64,000 nt of DNA from Cytophagales bacterium Alg240-R148 (GCA_900537185.1 LS999826.1:1134379-1198378); one strand, 5' to 3'; counted from the first letter of the stretch, positions 43,404 through 52,789 are shown. Notes: a model not told the origin generated them from the sequence alone. Numbers and translations: made by a program.

Positions 43404-45305
43404 TTAATACAGTATTCTAAACTTTATTGTTCCTTCAATTTCTTTTAATGCAGAAATTATTTTTTTGTCATAGGCCTTATCAATATCTGTTATAACATAC
43501 CCAACAGTTTCGTTTGTTTTTAGATATTGACCCAAAATGTTGATGTCATTTTCATACAGCTTTTGGTTGATCTTGGCCAACACACCAGGGGTGTTTTTAT
43601 GAACGTGAATCAATCGGTGGGACTCCTTCTGAGGTGGTAATTGTAAATTTGGAAATGTCACACTATTGGTTGTCCCTCCAGTATTGATGTATTCCATAAT
43701 CTTGTTGGGAACGAACTCTGCTATATTTACTTGGGCTTCCAACGTAGAGCCACCAATGTGCGGCGTTAGTATGGTGTTGGGAAGTCCCCTTAACTCTGAA
43801 GCAAAAGTTTCTTGGTTGGTTTTTGGTTCGTACGGAAATACATCGACACTTACCCCACCAATTTTTCCAGATAGAACCTGTTCTTTTAAAGCCAAAATGT
43901 CTACCACATGGCCTCTGCTCAAGTTAATAAAGATTACATTGTCTTTCATTAATTTGAATTCGCGGGCGCCTATCAATTCTTTATTTTCAGGTCTGCCATC
44001 TACGTGTAAAGAGACGATGTCCACTTTTTGAAGTAATTCCTCTAAAGAATGGCATTTTTTTGCATTGCCCAGCGCTAATTTTTCAGAGATGTCATAGTAA
44101 TACACCTTGAGGCCCAAAGCTTCGGCAAGAACCGATAGTTGTGAGCCAATGCTTCCGTACCCCACGATACCAATTTTTTTACCTCTAACTTCAAAACTGT
44201 TGGAAGCAGATTTATTCCATTTGCCTTGGTGCATTTGTGCAATTTTATCCGGAAGATTGCGCATCAACAATATCATTTCGCTTATTGCCAACTCCACAAC
44301 AGAACGGGTATTGCTATAAGGAGCGTTGAATACCGCGACGCCTTTTTCCAGGCATGCATCCAAATCGATTTGATTGGTTCCAATACAAAAAGCACCAATG
44401 GCTATCAGGCGTTCTGCGTGTTCAATGACTTTTCTTGTTACCTGGGTTTTTGAGCGAATACCCAAAATCGAAACATCCTTAATTTTTTCACAAAGCTCAT
44501 TTTCGTCCAACCCGCCGTGGTATACATCTACTTGGTATCCTTCTTCTTTCAGTAGGTCAAAAGCCTTTTGATGGACATTTTCGAGCAACAAGACTTTGAT
44601 TCTGCTCTTTGGATAACTTATTGCCTTATTCATTTTGTTAACATATAGAAATTCATCCAAACTTGGGGTGATGTGGTCGGCTTTATCAATTACTTTTTCG
44701 CGTTCAATATTCTCCGTAAAAGCATAAAATTTATTGGCCAAACCAGCCCCTTTTATTTCATAATCGGTATATCCATCGCCAATAACAAAAACTTCTCCTT
44801 GTAATTTTAATTTTTCGATTGTTTTAACTTTTCCATTATTGGAAGACAGAACATTGTCTTTGTCGAAGCCTACAATATCTCCGCTGTCGTTGTATACAAA
44901 TCCATTGGCAAATACGTGTTCCGGACGGATTCCGTATTCAGAAACAATGGGGGTTATGAAATCTTTAAATCCATTGGATATGATGTAAATGTTGGCAGCA
45001 TGTTCTTCTAAAAATATTCTATTTCTTTTAAAGGATTTGGAAACCTCCTCTTTTAGCGCTTCAATAAGTGGGCCGAGATGCGATCGGTTGGCTTCCAAAA
45101 TTTGAATGCGTTGCTCCAAAGACTCTCTTAGATCCAAGGACCCATCCATACCGCGATCGGTAATGTTTTTAATTTCTTCAATAATGGCATCTTTTTTAGG
45201 GTTGCTGGCCAGTGCAATTTCTCCTAAAACATCCAATGCTTCTACTCTTGTAAAAGTACTGTCAAAGTCGATGATGTAGTTTTTCATCTGTGTGGCTGTT
45301 TCCAT
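43404..45305 (-). CDS. serA: Fused phosphoserine-phosphatase-like HAD domain and D-3-phosphoglycerate dehydrogenase
   Basis: 633 residues from the ATG at 45305; the promoter at 45333-45361 excludes the ATG at 45335. N-terminal part (about 1-215): HAD-IB phosphatase with nucleophile motif 'IIDFDSTFTRVEALD', 'YIISNGFKDF' and 'VFVIGDGYTDYEIKGAG', resembling SerB. From about 240: phosphoglycerate dehydrogenase with Rossmann motif 'GKKIGIVGYGSIGSQL', 'NLSRGHVVD', catalytic His in 'TPHIGGSTLEAQ', and a C-terminal ACT domain ('LIHVHKNTPGVLAKIN'), probably the serine-feedback site. The fusion would join the first and third steps of serine synthesis; the phosphatase substrate is inferred. This architecture is known in Bacteroidota. 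Confidence 0.92.
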   Translation of the reverse strand: METATQMKNYIIDFDSTFTRVEALDVLGEIALASNPKKDAIIEEIKNITDRGMDGSLDLRESLEQRIQILEANRSHLGPLIEALKEEVSKSFKRNRIFLEEHAANIYIISNGFKDFITPIVSEYGIRPEHVFANGFVYNDSGDIVGFDKDNVLSSNNGKVKTIEKLKLQGEVFVIGDGYTDYEIKGAGLANKFYAFTENIEREKVIDKADHITPSLDEFLYVNKMNKAISYPKSRIKVLLLENVHQKAFDLLKEEGYQVDVYHGGLDENELCEKIKDVSILGIRSKTQVTRKVIEHAERLIAIGAFCIGTNQIDLDACLEKGVAVFNAPYSNTRSVVELAISEMILLMRNLPDKIAQMHQGKWNKSASNSFEVRGKKIGIVGYGSIGSQLSVLAEALGLKVYYYDISEKLALGNAKKCHSLEELLQKVDIVSLHVDGRPENKELIGAREFKLMKDNVIFINLSRGHVVDILALKEQVLSGKIGGVSVDVFPYEPKTNQETFASELRGLPNTILTPHIGGSTLEAQVNIAEFVPNKIMEYINTGGTTNSVTFPNLQLPPQKESHRLIHVHKNTPGVLAKINQKLYENDINILGQYLKTNETVGYVITDIDKAYDKKIISALKEIEGTIKFRILY

Positions 45306-45644
45306 ATTGTTGTAAAGGATAGAACTTAAATACAAATCTAATCAATTTATGTTAAACGCAATTATTAAAAATAATTTTTGCATTTTTTGTAAAATAATAA
45401 AGAATTGCTGTGAAATAATCTAATTAAGTGGTGTTTTGTTGATGAAAGTGAAAAGGGGTGTTTGGGCTTGCATTGGTCCAAATGATGTGTTAATTTTCGT
45501 GTAGGGAAACATCTTTATTGCTTTTGTAAATATGTTCCTGTTTCCTATGGAAATTAAAGGACCATTTTTTAGGATTTTTAAGGCATAAATTAGAGGAGTA
45601 CTATCCGGGTATTTAAACAATGTTAAATTTTTATAAATCAGCTT
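45306..45644. other. AT-rich intergenic region
   Basis: Apart from the serA promoter at its left end I see nothing convincing. A 66-codon minus-strand frame at 45420-45620 has no recognisable features, no promoter box and unremarkable composition, and I do not call it a gene. Confidence 0.6.
45333..45361 (-). promoter_or_regulatory. Promoter of the serine-biosynthesis fusion gene
   Basis: On the minus strand TTG (45359-45361), an 18-bp spacer, then TAGATTTG (45333-45340, exact). Predicted start near 45326, 20 nt before the ATG at 45305. Confidence 0.65.
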
Positions 45645-46616
45645 ATGGGGTTATTGGATATATTTAGAAAAAACAAAAGTAATTCGGCACGAGAAAAGGA
45701 TCCTAAACAAAACAATTTTTTAACCAATACAACTGATTTTGGTTTTGATGCGATAGAGTTGGGGATTTCAAGTAAGTTAAGAGTGGATTGTATATTGGCC
45801 ATCGCCAAATTTCAGGAAATTGCGGAGCAAAAAGGAATTGAATTTAGTTATTCTGTAATGTACATAAGTTTGCTGGAAGAGGGTGCTTTGACGGTTCCCT
45901 TGGTTATGAAATTTGGGAGGGATGCCTATACGGTTTATTTCATTTATACAGAAGACGATTTGTTAAAGTACAAAGACCTTCAGCAAAGGGTAGATACAAC
46001 CGCTTACCCCAAATTGATGTATTTTAGTTCTATTCCAATTTACGAGGGATACGAACCAAAAAAAATAGTAGAGCCATTTCAACTCGCAGATCTTAGGGTG
46101 AATGAAAAAGCGGAACCAACTGGAACTTATGGGATGTGGTGGAAGTCAGAGGAAGAAATTGATTTTTCCAATTCTGAAACCCACAAGCTACTGACGCAAT
46201 TGTACGATGTTTTCCAAGGTTATGAAACTTATTTATTGGGGTACTTAATCAGGCAACTTAGAATAACTGAAGATACCGATTTAAAAAGAATGAACCTTCC
46301 TGAAAATGGTGCTAACTATGTTGTGGATGGCCCAGAAGATAAAAAAATTATCTTGGATATATCGCAAGAAAAGGGCATGCGGTTTTTATTTCCAATTAAA
46401 CAAACAACCAAAGAATACCGCGAACGCTTTTTAAAAGGAGTGGTGGTCGACTTTTTGTCTACTAGATTGGCTTTGCAACAAAATAATTTAGAAAAGGACG
46501 AAGTGAAAGACCCCAACAGCCATGATTGGTTTACCTTTATGGTGCAAGTAATAGAAAAAGAAGAAACTGAAAACGAAGGCGTGGAGCTAGTTGGAGGACT
46601 CAACCTGGACCATTAA
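45645..46616 (+). CDS. Cytoplasmic protein of unknown function
   Basis: 323 residues, ATG at 45645. No signal peptide or membrane helix. The N-terminus is basic ('GLLDIFRKNKSNSARE'), then a mixed alpha/beta body with 'SYSVMYISLLEEGALTVPLVMKFGRDAYTVYFIY' type strands and an acidic C-terminus ('IEKEETENEGVELVGG'). I do not recognise a domain. It stands alone, 205 bp before the DUF3604 operon. Confidence 0.72.
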   Translation: MGLLDIFRKNKSNSAREKDPKQNNFLTNTTDFGFDAIELGISSKLRVDCILAIAKFQEIAEQKGIEFSYSVMYISLLEEGALTVPLVMKFGRDAYTVYFIYTEDDLLKYKDLQQRVDTTAYPKLMYFSSIPIYEGYEPKKIVEPFQLADLRVNEKAEPTGTYGMWWKSEEEIDFSNSETHKLLTQLYDVFQGYETYLLGYLIRQLRITEDTDLKRMNLPENGANYVVDGPEDKKIILDISQEKGMRFLFPIKQTTKEYRERFLKGVVVDFLSTRLALQQNNLEKDEVKDPNSHDWFTFMVQVIEKEETENEGVELVGGLNLDH

Positions 46617-46821
46617 CAAAGTGCCCAATATAGTGCCCAATTGGTGGAGTACCAGGTGGCTAACCTTTAATAGTACAATGAGATTTTTGAATTTAACATT
46701 TTATGAGGAATCAGTTTTTCCGTTTTACAATTTTTAGTGTTAAATCGGGGTATAAAGGCTTGTTTTTTTGGAATTTAGCAATGGAATTTTAATCTTTGGT
46801 ATACATCATATGATTATAAAA

Positions 46822-48705
46822 ATGAACAAGATATACTATTATTTCGTATTGTTTGGAACTTTGATGGCTTGTAGTGGGTCTGACTCAAAAGATGGAGCTA
46901 CTCAGGAGGAGCAGAGCGATTCCGTTCAAACAACTACTGCTGCAACCAGCACCTACCCAACGAATGTTTATTTTGGGGATACCCATTTACATACAGAATT
47001 GTCTATGGATGCAGGTGCCTTTGGCAATAGAATTGGCTTGGATGAAGCCTATAAGTTTGCAAAGGGAGAAGCAGTAACCTCCTCTTCAGGCCTAACAGCA
47101 AAACTCTCGAGGCCTTTGGATTTTTTAGTTGTAGCAGACCATTCTGATGGCATGGGGTTGTTTCAAGCCTTGTTTAACAAAGAAGAGTGGGTGTTGCAAT
47201 ACCCACAAGGAAAGAGATGGAGCAAATTGATAGAAGACGGTGAAGGTGCTGTAGCTGCGCTTGAACTGATTAAACACTTTTCTCAAGGAACCTTAGAAAT
47301 GAATCCAAACGATCCGAAACTGATGCGTTCTGTTTGGGACATGACAGTGGATGCTGCAGAAAAATACAATGACCCTGGTAAGTTTACCGCTTTTATTGGT
47401 TACGAATGGACTTCTTTAATTGCAGGAAACAACTTGCATAGGGTTGTAATTTACCGTGACAATGAAGAAAAAGCTAGAGGCCATATTCCTTATACCATGG
47501 GCAACGGTGGAAGTGCGGATCCTGAAGACCTTTGGACCAACCTGGAACAATATGAGGCCAACACCAACGGACAAGTATTGGCAATACCCCACAACGGTAA
47601 TTTGAGCAACGGCATTATGTTTATGGAAACTGCTGTAGACGGAAGAGAATTTGATAAGGCCTATGTAGATAGAAGAGCACAATGGGAACCATTATATGAA
47701 ATAACACAAATCAAAGGAGATGGAGAAGCCCATCCATTTTTATCTCCAAACGATGAGTTTGCAGATTTTGAAAATTGGGACAAAGGAAATCTAGATTTGT
47801 CTGCGGCAAAAACGGAAGCTATGTTGGAAGGAGAGTACGGAAGGTCTGCCTTAAAACTTGGGCTAAAATTGAAATCAAAGCTGGGTACGAACCCGTACAA
47901 ATTTGGGTTCATTGGGAGTACAGATTCTCATACTACTTTGGCAACAGCTGATGACAACTTGTTTTTTGGAAAAGCATCCAATGTAGAACCTTCAAAAGAA
48001 AGATGGAAACACCCATTTATAACTTCTGATAAAGCCTCCATCATGACTTGGGAAACAGTTGCGTCTGGTTATGCGGCAGTTTGGGCCACAGAGAACACCC
48101 GAGAAGCAATTTGGGATGCAATGAATCGCAAAGAAACTTATGGTACTACTGGATCCAGAATGCAAGTTAGATTTTTTGGAGGATGGTCTTTTTCTGACGA
48201 GGATCTGGCCGGAGATTGGGTTAAAAGTGGATACGACAAAGGGGTTCCAATGGGAGGAGACTTAAAAGAAGGATTGGACAAGACACCTTCTTTTATTGTA
48301 CATGCCTTGATGGATCCTGAGTATGGTAGCCTAGACAGGGTACAAGTAATAAAGGGTTGGATGGAAGCCGATGGGACGTTACAAGAAAAAGTATACGATG
48401 TGGTATGGAGCGGGGATCGCGCAATAGATGCGAATGGAAAAGTACCATCTGTAGGCAACAGCGTTAATCTTGAAGATGGTAGTTGGGACAACTCTATAGG
48501 GGCAACGGAACTTTCTAAAGTTTGGGTGGATCCGGATTTTGATCCTGCACTGGAGGCCTTCTATTATGTACGTGTTATTGAAATACCAACACCGAGGTGG
48601 ACCTTGTACGACAAATTGCAGTATGGTGCAGAATTGTCTGAAGAGGTGCCTTTGACGATGACACAAAGAGGGTATACTTCTCCAATCTGGTATTCTCCAA
48701 AATAG
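46822..48705 (+). CDS. DUF3604 family lipoprotein (PHP-like metallohydrolase fold)
   Basis: 627 residues from the ATG at 46822, which begins a lipoprotein signal ending 'FGTLMAC'. The body opens with 'YFGDTHLHTELSMDAGAFG', whose His-x-His resembles the PHP metal-binding motif, followed by 'FLVVADHSDGMG', 'FIGYEWTS', 'AIPHNGNLSNG' and 'FGFIGSTDSHTTLA', all typical of DUF3604. The histidine and aspartate pattern suggests a metal-dependent periplasmic hydrolase; substrate unknown. First of three closely spaced genes (PPIase 16 bp downstream). Confidence 0.9.
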   Translation: MNKIYYYFVLFGTLMACSGSDSKDGATQEEQSDSVQTTTAATSTYPTNVYFGDTHLHTELSMDAGAFGNRIGLDEAYKFAKGEAVTSSSGLTAKLSRPLDFLVVADHSDGMGLFQALFNKEEWVLQYPQGKRWSKLIEDGEGAVAALELIKHFSQGTLEMNPNDPKLMRSVWDMTVDAAEKYNDPGKFTAFIGYEWTSLIAGNNLHRVVIYRDNEEKARGHIPYTMGNGGSADPEDLWTNLEQYEANTNGQVLAIPHNGNLSNGIMFMETAVDGREFDKAYVDRRAQWEPLYEITQIKGDGEAHPFLSPNDEFADFENWDKGNLDLSAAKTEAMLEGEYGRSALKLGLKLKSKLGTNPYKFGFIGSTDSHTTLATADDNLFFGKASNVEPSKERWKHPFITSDKASIMTWETVASGYAAVWATENTREAIWDAMNRKETYGTTGSRMQVRFFGGWSFSDEDLAGDWVKSGYDKGVPMGGDLKEGLDKTPSFIVHALMDPEYGSLDRVQVIKGWMEADGTLQEKVYDVVWSGDRAIDANGKVPSVGNSVNLEDGSWDNSIGATELSKVWVDPDFDPALEAFYYVRVIEIPTPRWTLYDKLQYGAELSEEVPLTMTQRGYTSPIWYSPK

Positions 48706-48721
48706 AATCTCGAAAAGTTTT

Positions 48722-49603
48722 ATGAAGAAATTATTAAAAGAACCACTGCTCCATTTTGTATTAATTGGAGCAGTTTTCTTTTTGTTATACAGTTGGGTAG
48801 GCACCGACCAAACAGAAAAAGGGCACATTACCATTGATGAAAGTGATTTAGACGAAATTGTATCTAAATTTGACATGCAGTGGAAAAGGGCACCAACCGA
48901 AGCCGAATTGATTGCCATTGTCGCGAAAAGGGTAGAGGAAGAGGTTTTTTATCAAGAAGCATTGTTAATGAACTTGGACCACAACGATGAAATCATCAAA
49001 CGCCGGCTTTCTCAAAAAATGCAGTCTTTGTCCAACGATATTGCATCCGTCATAGAGCCAACAGATAAAGAATTACAAGCGCATTACAAAAACCATTCGG
49101 ATAGGTACATGCAAGAGGCAAGCTTTACGCTGTACCAGGTTTTTTTTAGTCCGGACAAACGAAATAATTGGAGGAAGGATGCAGAATTGGCTTTGCCTTC
49201 CATTCAACAAATGAACATGGAGGATGCGTTGCAAATTGGAGATGCAATAGCACTTCCAAAAGTTTTCAAAAATACTACTGAGTTCCATATTGAAAGACAA
49301 ATGGGATCGTCTTTTACGCAGGCTCTAAAAGCAATAGAAACAGGAAGCTGGTCTGGGCCTATTGAATCTGGCTATGGTGCACATTTGGTTTATATCGAAA
49401 GCAAAGAAGAAGAAAAAGTAGCACCCTTTGCAACAGTTAAAAAGCAGGTTCTGGAAGATTTAAATTTCGACAAGCAACAAGAGGTGCAATCCCAGGTTTA
49501 CAAATCATTGGAAAAAAAATATACCATTGAAATTGATGTAAATAGTGCATTGTATTCGGAGGATTTTATAAATAGAATGAAAACTGAAATTAGAGGCAAT
49601 TGA
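48722..49603 (+). CDS. Membrane-anchored PpiC/SurA-like peptidyl-prolyl isomerase
   Basis: 293 residues. An N-terminal transmembrane helix ('LLHFVLIGAVFFLLYSWVG') precedes a helical chaperone-like domain (about 40-115) and a divergent parvulin domain (about 130-245: 'ASFTLYQVFFSPDKR', 'GSWSGPIESGYGAHLVYIESKEEE'). The last 45 residues are helical, as in SurA-type proteins. Probably a periplasmic folding factor, perhaps for the DUF3604 or HupE neighbour (inference). Overlaps the hupE-like gene by 4 bp. Confidence 0.87.
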   Translation: MKKLLKEPLLHFVLIGAVFFLLYSWVGTDQTEKGHITIDESDLDEIVSKFDMQWKRAPTEAELIAIVAKRVEEEVFYQEALLMNLDHNDEIIKRRLSQKMQSLSNDIASVIEPTDKELQAHYKNHSDRYMQEASFTLYQVFFSPDKRNNWRKDAELALPSIQQMNMEDALQIGDAIALPKVFKNTTEFHIERQMGSSFTQALKAIETGSWSGPIESGYGAHLVYIESKEEEKVAPFATVKKQVLEDLNFDKQQEVQSQVYKSLEKKYTIEIDVNSALYSEDFINRMKTEIRGN

Positions 49604-50577
49604 AAAAATACCTACTCTTATTATTTTTGCTTTTCAGCATAGATGCCTTTAGCCACGAAGTACGACCTGGGTACCTACAGTTAAAAGAAATTAGTCCCAA
49701 CACCTTTGAGGTTTATTGGAAGATTCCTAGTAGAGGGAAGTCCATTCCAAAAATTGATGTTGTATTTCCGGCCAACACAGAAATAATTAAAAGCAGTGGC
49801 CCTACTTTTGTAGAAGGTTTTGCCAAGTTTAAATATGTGTTGAAAGTAGAAGGTCCGTTGGCAGGCCAATCCATAAGAATAGAAGGACTCAAAAGAACAT
49901 TGATTGATGTATTGCTGCGATTGGAATACCAGAATGGGGAGCAAATTACATGGATGTTGCGCCCGGATGCCGACAATGTAATTGTACCAGGGAAAACAAG
50001 TACCTTTCAAGTTATAAAACTGTATACTATACTAGGAGTGGAGCATATTTTATTCGGATTTGATCATTTGCTCTTTGTATTGGCATTAATTGTGTTGGCC
50101 CGAGGCAAATGGAAAATAATAAAAACAGTTACTGCATTTACATTGGCCCACAGCATCACTTTGAGTTTAGCTTCCTTGGGTTGGGTGGTGTTTCCTGCCG
50201 CACCCGTAGAAGCCGTTATAGCCTTAAGTATAGTATATTTGGCATTGGAAATAATTAATTTGGAGAAAGGAGCGCCAAGCTTGACTAGTAAAAAACCTTG
50301 GCTAGTAGCCTTTATATTTGGCTTGCTGCACGGGTTTGGGTTCGCTGGTGCTCTGTCTGAAATTGGGTTGCCTGCTCAAGCCATCCCATTTGCTTTGGCG
50401 TTTTTTAACGTAGGGGTAGAGTTGGGGCAGTTGGCATTTGTATTGTTGGCATTAGGGGTATTCTTTTTACTGAAAAAAACACCCATAAATTGGAGCAAAG
50501 CGCAGGTGTTGTTGGCTTATGGTGTCGGTGGTACCGCTGCTTTTTGGATGATAGAAAGGGTAGTTGGGTTTTGGTAA
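49600..50577 (+). CDS. HupE/UreJ-family membrane protein
   Basis: 325 residues, TTG start overlapping the upstream stop (TTGA). Signal-like N-terminus, a periplasmic beta domain (about 20-140), then about six helices with family motifs 'GVEHILFGFDHLLFVLAL', 'TLAHSITLSLASLG', 'GLLHGFGFAGAL' and 'FFNVGVELGQLAFV'. HupE/UreJ proteins are linked to nickel or cobalt transport; the His-rich helices here fit metal passage, but the metal is unknown. Last gene of the DUF3604-PPIase-HupE unit. Confidence 0.9.
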   Translation: MKKYLLLLFLLFSIDAFSHEVRPGYLQLKEISPNTFEVYWKIPSRGKSIPKIDVVFPANTEIIKSSGPTFVEGFAKFKYVLKVEGPLAGQSIRIEGLKRTLIDVLLRLEYQNGEQITWMLRPDADNVIVPGKTSTFQVIKLYTILGVEHILFGFDHLLFVLALIVLARGKWKIIKTVTAFTLAHSITLSLASLGWVVFPAAPVEAVIALSIVYLALEIINLEKGAPSLTSKKPWLVAFIFGLLHGFGFAGALSEIGLPAQAIPFALAFFNVGVELGQLAFVLLALGVFFLLKKTPINWSKAQVLLAYGVGGTAAFWMIERVVGFW

Positions 50578-50610
50578 TTGGTAGGATCACATCCAATAAA
50601 TTAGATCAAA

Positions 50611-51354
50611 ATGAATGTTTATAAATCAAAATTTTTGTCGATTCAAAAACAGGACAATGCGTTGGTGCAAACATGGACAGATGCACGGATAAACAGCGAT
50701 GAATACCGGCAAGAACTGTCCTGTTTTATGGATGTTTTTAGAAAGCACAAACCTGCACAATTGCTTTGGGATATCAAGGCTTGCACGTTGGAAATCCCCA
50801 CATCGTTGGACGACTGGATGGGTGAGCATGTCTTGATTCCAATGTATAAGAAAGGAATCAAAAATCTATCTTTTACAATTTCAGATGACCTTGCAGTACA
50901 CCGTTCTATTGTAACAAGTCTAGGGAAGGCCAGACAATTGATAAAAAGTACTTACTATGCCAATGCACAAGAAGCATTGGCAACAACTGTTCCTTTAGTG
51001 GACTCTTCGAAAATAACACAAAGTGAGAATTGGGTTAGACGCGATGCCAATAATTTTGATGTTAATCTAAAAATAAAAGCCAATCAATTGCCTTATTTGC
51101 TTTCTGCGATCCATCAAATGGAAGATAGGGAGCAGTTTGTTACATCCAACCAAGAGCGGTACAATAAATTGACTTATAGAGAAATACAAGTGCTAGGCCT
51201 AATAGCAAAAGGGTATACCAATAAAGCAATAGCTGGAACCTTATTTATTGAAGAAAGTAGTGTGAAAACCCATAGAAAACACATTAAGAACAAACTTTCC
51301 ATTCAATCGACCTATGATTTGTACCTTTATGCTTTAAGTTTTGGCTTAATTTAA
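50611..51354 (+). CDS. LuxR-type helix-turn-helix transcriptional regulator
   Basis: 247 residues. The first 180 residues form an unassigned alpha/beta domain resembling small STAS/SpoIIAA-like folds ('YKSKFLSIQKQDNALVQTW', 'LLWDIKACTLEIP'). Residues 184-240 are a LuxR/GerE DNA-binding domain ('LTYREIQVLGLIAKGYTNKAIAGTLF', 'SVKTHRKHIKNKL'). No receiver domain is present, so it is not a standard response regulator. It lies 33 bp after the HupE gene and before two small membrane proteins, either of which it may control. Confidence 0.85.
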   Translation: MNVYKSKFLSIQKQDNALVQTWTDARINSDEYRQELSCFMDVFRKHKPAQLLWDIKACTLEIPTSLDDWMGEHVLIPMYKKGIKNLSFTISDDLAVHRSIVTSLGKARQLIKSTYYANAQEALATTVPLVDSSKITQSENWVRRDANNFDVNLKIKANQLPYLLSAIHQMEDREQFVTSNQERYNKLTYREIQVLGLIAKGYTNKAIAGTLFIEESSVKTHRKHIKNKLSIQSTYDLYLYALSFGLI

Positions 51355-51429
51355 TTCCACAAAACACCCACATGTGGGCATTGACAGCTCCCTCACAATC
51401 CTTTAGATTTGTATAAAAGCAAGTCTATT

Positions 51430-51846
51430 ATGCGTACTACAATTTTACAAATTATTTACAATTTACTTGGGGCAATCAGTTTGGGCAACGGGTTGTGGAT
51501 GCTGGGTGCTGCTAGCTCATGGTTTTTTAAGATGCCCATTGCTGCCCATGATACTGGGCCGTTGAACGCCCATTTTGTACATGATGTAGGGTGGGTGTAT
51601 GTGTTGGTTGGAGTTGCTGCATTCTATTGTTCCAGGCATCTAGAAAATTGTTTTGAAATACATGTAGCTGCTGTGTTATTTATGTTGGGCCACGCTTTTA
51701 TACACGCAGTTGAAATCGTTATTGGTACACTGCCTACTGCGCATTGGTTGATTGATTTTCCACTGGTAACATTTCCAGCGCTTTTATTGTTGGCCATTAC
51801 TCCCTTCCTACACCAATTGAATTACCATGGTACAGAAAAAAAATAA
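51430..51846 (+). CDS. Small four-helix membrane protein of unknown function
   Basis: 138 residues from the ATG at 51430. Four hydrophobic helices: about 5-25, 45-65, 75-95 and 105-128. Histidines occur within or beside helices ('NAHFVHDVGWVYVLVG', 'LGHAFIHAVEIV'), which might bind a metal or haem; this is speculation. Overlaps the next gene by 20 bp, so the two are co-transcribed. Confidence 0.75.
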   Translation: MRTTILQIIYNLLGAISLGNGLWMLGAASSWFFKMPIAAHDTGPLNAHFVHDVGWVYVLVGVAAFYCSRHLENCFEIHVAAVLFMLGHAFIHAVEIVIGTLPTAHWLIDFPLVTFPALLLLAITPFLHQLNYHGTEKK

Positions 51847-52339
51847 GCAGCTGGTGTTGCATTTTTTGGTTGTGTGTATTGGGTTGGTGCTGGGGATGTA
51901 TTTTTCGATTAGGTCCAATTCTTCCCAGCACGCGGCGGGTTTAAATGGAGAACCGACTGAAGCAATGCACCATGGTGTTATAGAAGTTGGGTCGGATTGT
52001 ACTGTGCCTTTTATTAGGGGAATTGAATTACAAAAAGACAATAACTGGGGTTGGAACATATATTTGGACATAGAGGGTTTTACATTCTCACCACAAAAGG
52101 TCGATGCAGAACACGTTGCAGGAGAAGGGCATGTCCATTTGACGGTCAATGGAAAAAAAACCGCACGGGTTTATTCCAATTGGTACCACCTAGGCATCGA
52201 TGCACCAGAATTAACTTCAGTTGAGGTCAGTATCAATGCCAACAACCATGCTGTTATGAGCAGAAATGGAGTACCTATTGTGAAACGCGTTTTTCTTAAT
52301 CGGAACAAGGGCCTAAGGCCCACCGAACAGTGCCAGTAG
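51827..52339 (+). CDS. Membrane-anchored extracytoplasmic protein of unknown function
   Basis: 170 residues. One N-terminal transmembrane segment ('LVLHFLVVCIGLVLGMYFSI') and an extracytoplasmic beta domain with 'GHVHLTVNGKKTARVYSNWYH', similar in style to small periplasmic proteins associated with metal handling. One Cys (in 'GSDCTVP') and many His/Met. No family assigned. Partner of the overlapping four-helix protein. Confidence 0.72.
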   Translation: MVQKKNKQLVLHFLVVCIGLVLGMYFSIRSNSSQHAAGLNGEPTEAMHHGVIEVGSDCTVPFIRGIELQKDNNWGWNIYLDIEGFTFSPQKVDAEHVAGEGHVHLTVNGKKTARVYSNWYHLGIDAPELTSVEVSINANNHAVMSRNGVPIVKRVFLNRNKGLRPTEQCQ

Positions 52340-52390
52340 TATTGGAGAAGCGTTTTTTGTTAAGAAAAAAACTCATAAAAGGAAGGTGCA

Positions 52391-52789
52391 TTACAACCCA
52401 TTAATTTTATTGAATTCTTCCTCTACCGGCTCCCATAGTTCCACCTTATTTCCTTCAGGGTCAATAATCCAACCAAATTTACCGTATTCATAACTTTCAA
52501 TCTCTCCAGCAATTTCTACGCCTTCGCTTTTTAATGTTTTTAATAATTGCTCTAAGTTTTCAACCCTAAAATTCAGCATAAAATGTTGTTCTTTATGGGC
52601 AAAATAATCGGAATCTTTGCTAAATGGATTCCATACGGTATGCCCAGTTGGAGAATCATTTTTGAGTTCAAAAACTGCCCCGTATGGGCTCATGTTTGGG
52701 ATTTCTAAATGTTTGGCATACCAATCTCTAAGCTTTTTGGGGTCTTCTGATCTGAAGAAAACGCCACCTATTCCAGTTACTCTTTTCAT
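52391..52789 (-). CDS. VOC-superfamily (glyoxalase/dioxygenase fold) protein
   Basis: 132 residues from the ATG at 52789 (in-frame start at 52837 possible). Paired beta-alpha-beta-beta-beta modules: 'GIGGVFFRSEDPKKLRDWYAKHL' and 'MLNFRVENLEQLLKTLKSEGV', ending 'FGWIIDPEGNKVELWEP' with the usual C-terminal metal Glu. Cytoplasmic; reaction unknown. Last gene after the MlaEF and LAS peptidase genes, on the same strand. Confidence 0.9.
   Translation of the reverse strand: MKRVTGIGGVFFRSEDPKKLRDWYAKHLEIPNMSPYGAVFELKNDSPTGHTVWNPFSKDSDYFAHKEQHFMLNFRVENLEQLLKTLKSEGVEIAGEIESYEYGKFGWIIDPEGNKVELWEPVEEEFNKINGL

Noticed and set aside
45420-45620. 66-codon minus-strand frame in the gap before the unknown protein gene
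   Set aside because: No promoter box, signal or domain, and base composition like surrounding non-coding DNA.
46619-46645. Short direct repeat GTGCCCAAT in the gap before the DUF3604 gene
   Set aside because: Only two copies of 9 bp, with no symmetry or promoter context.
52351-52373. AT-only hairpin between two convergent genes as a terminator
   Set aside because: The stem has almost no GC pairs and would be weak; not called.
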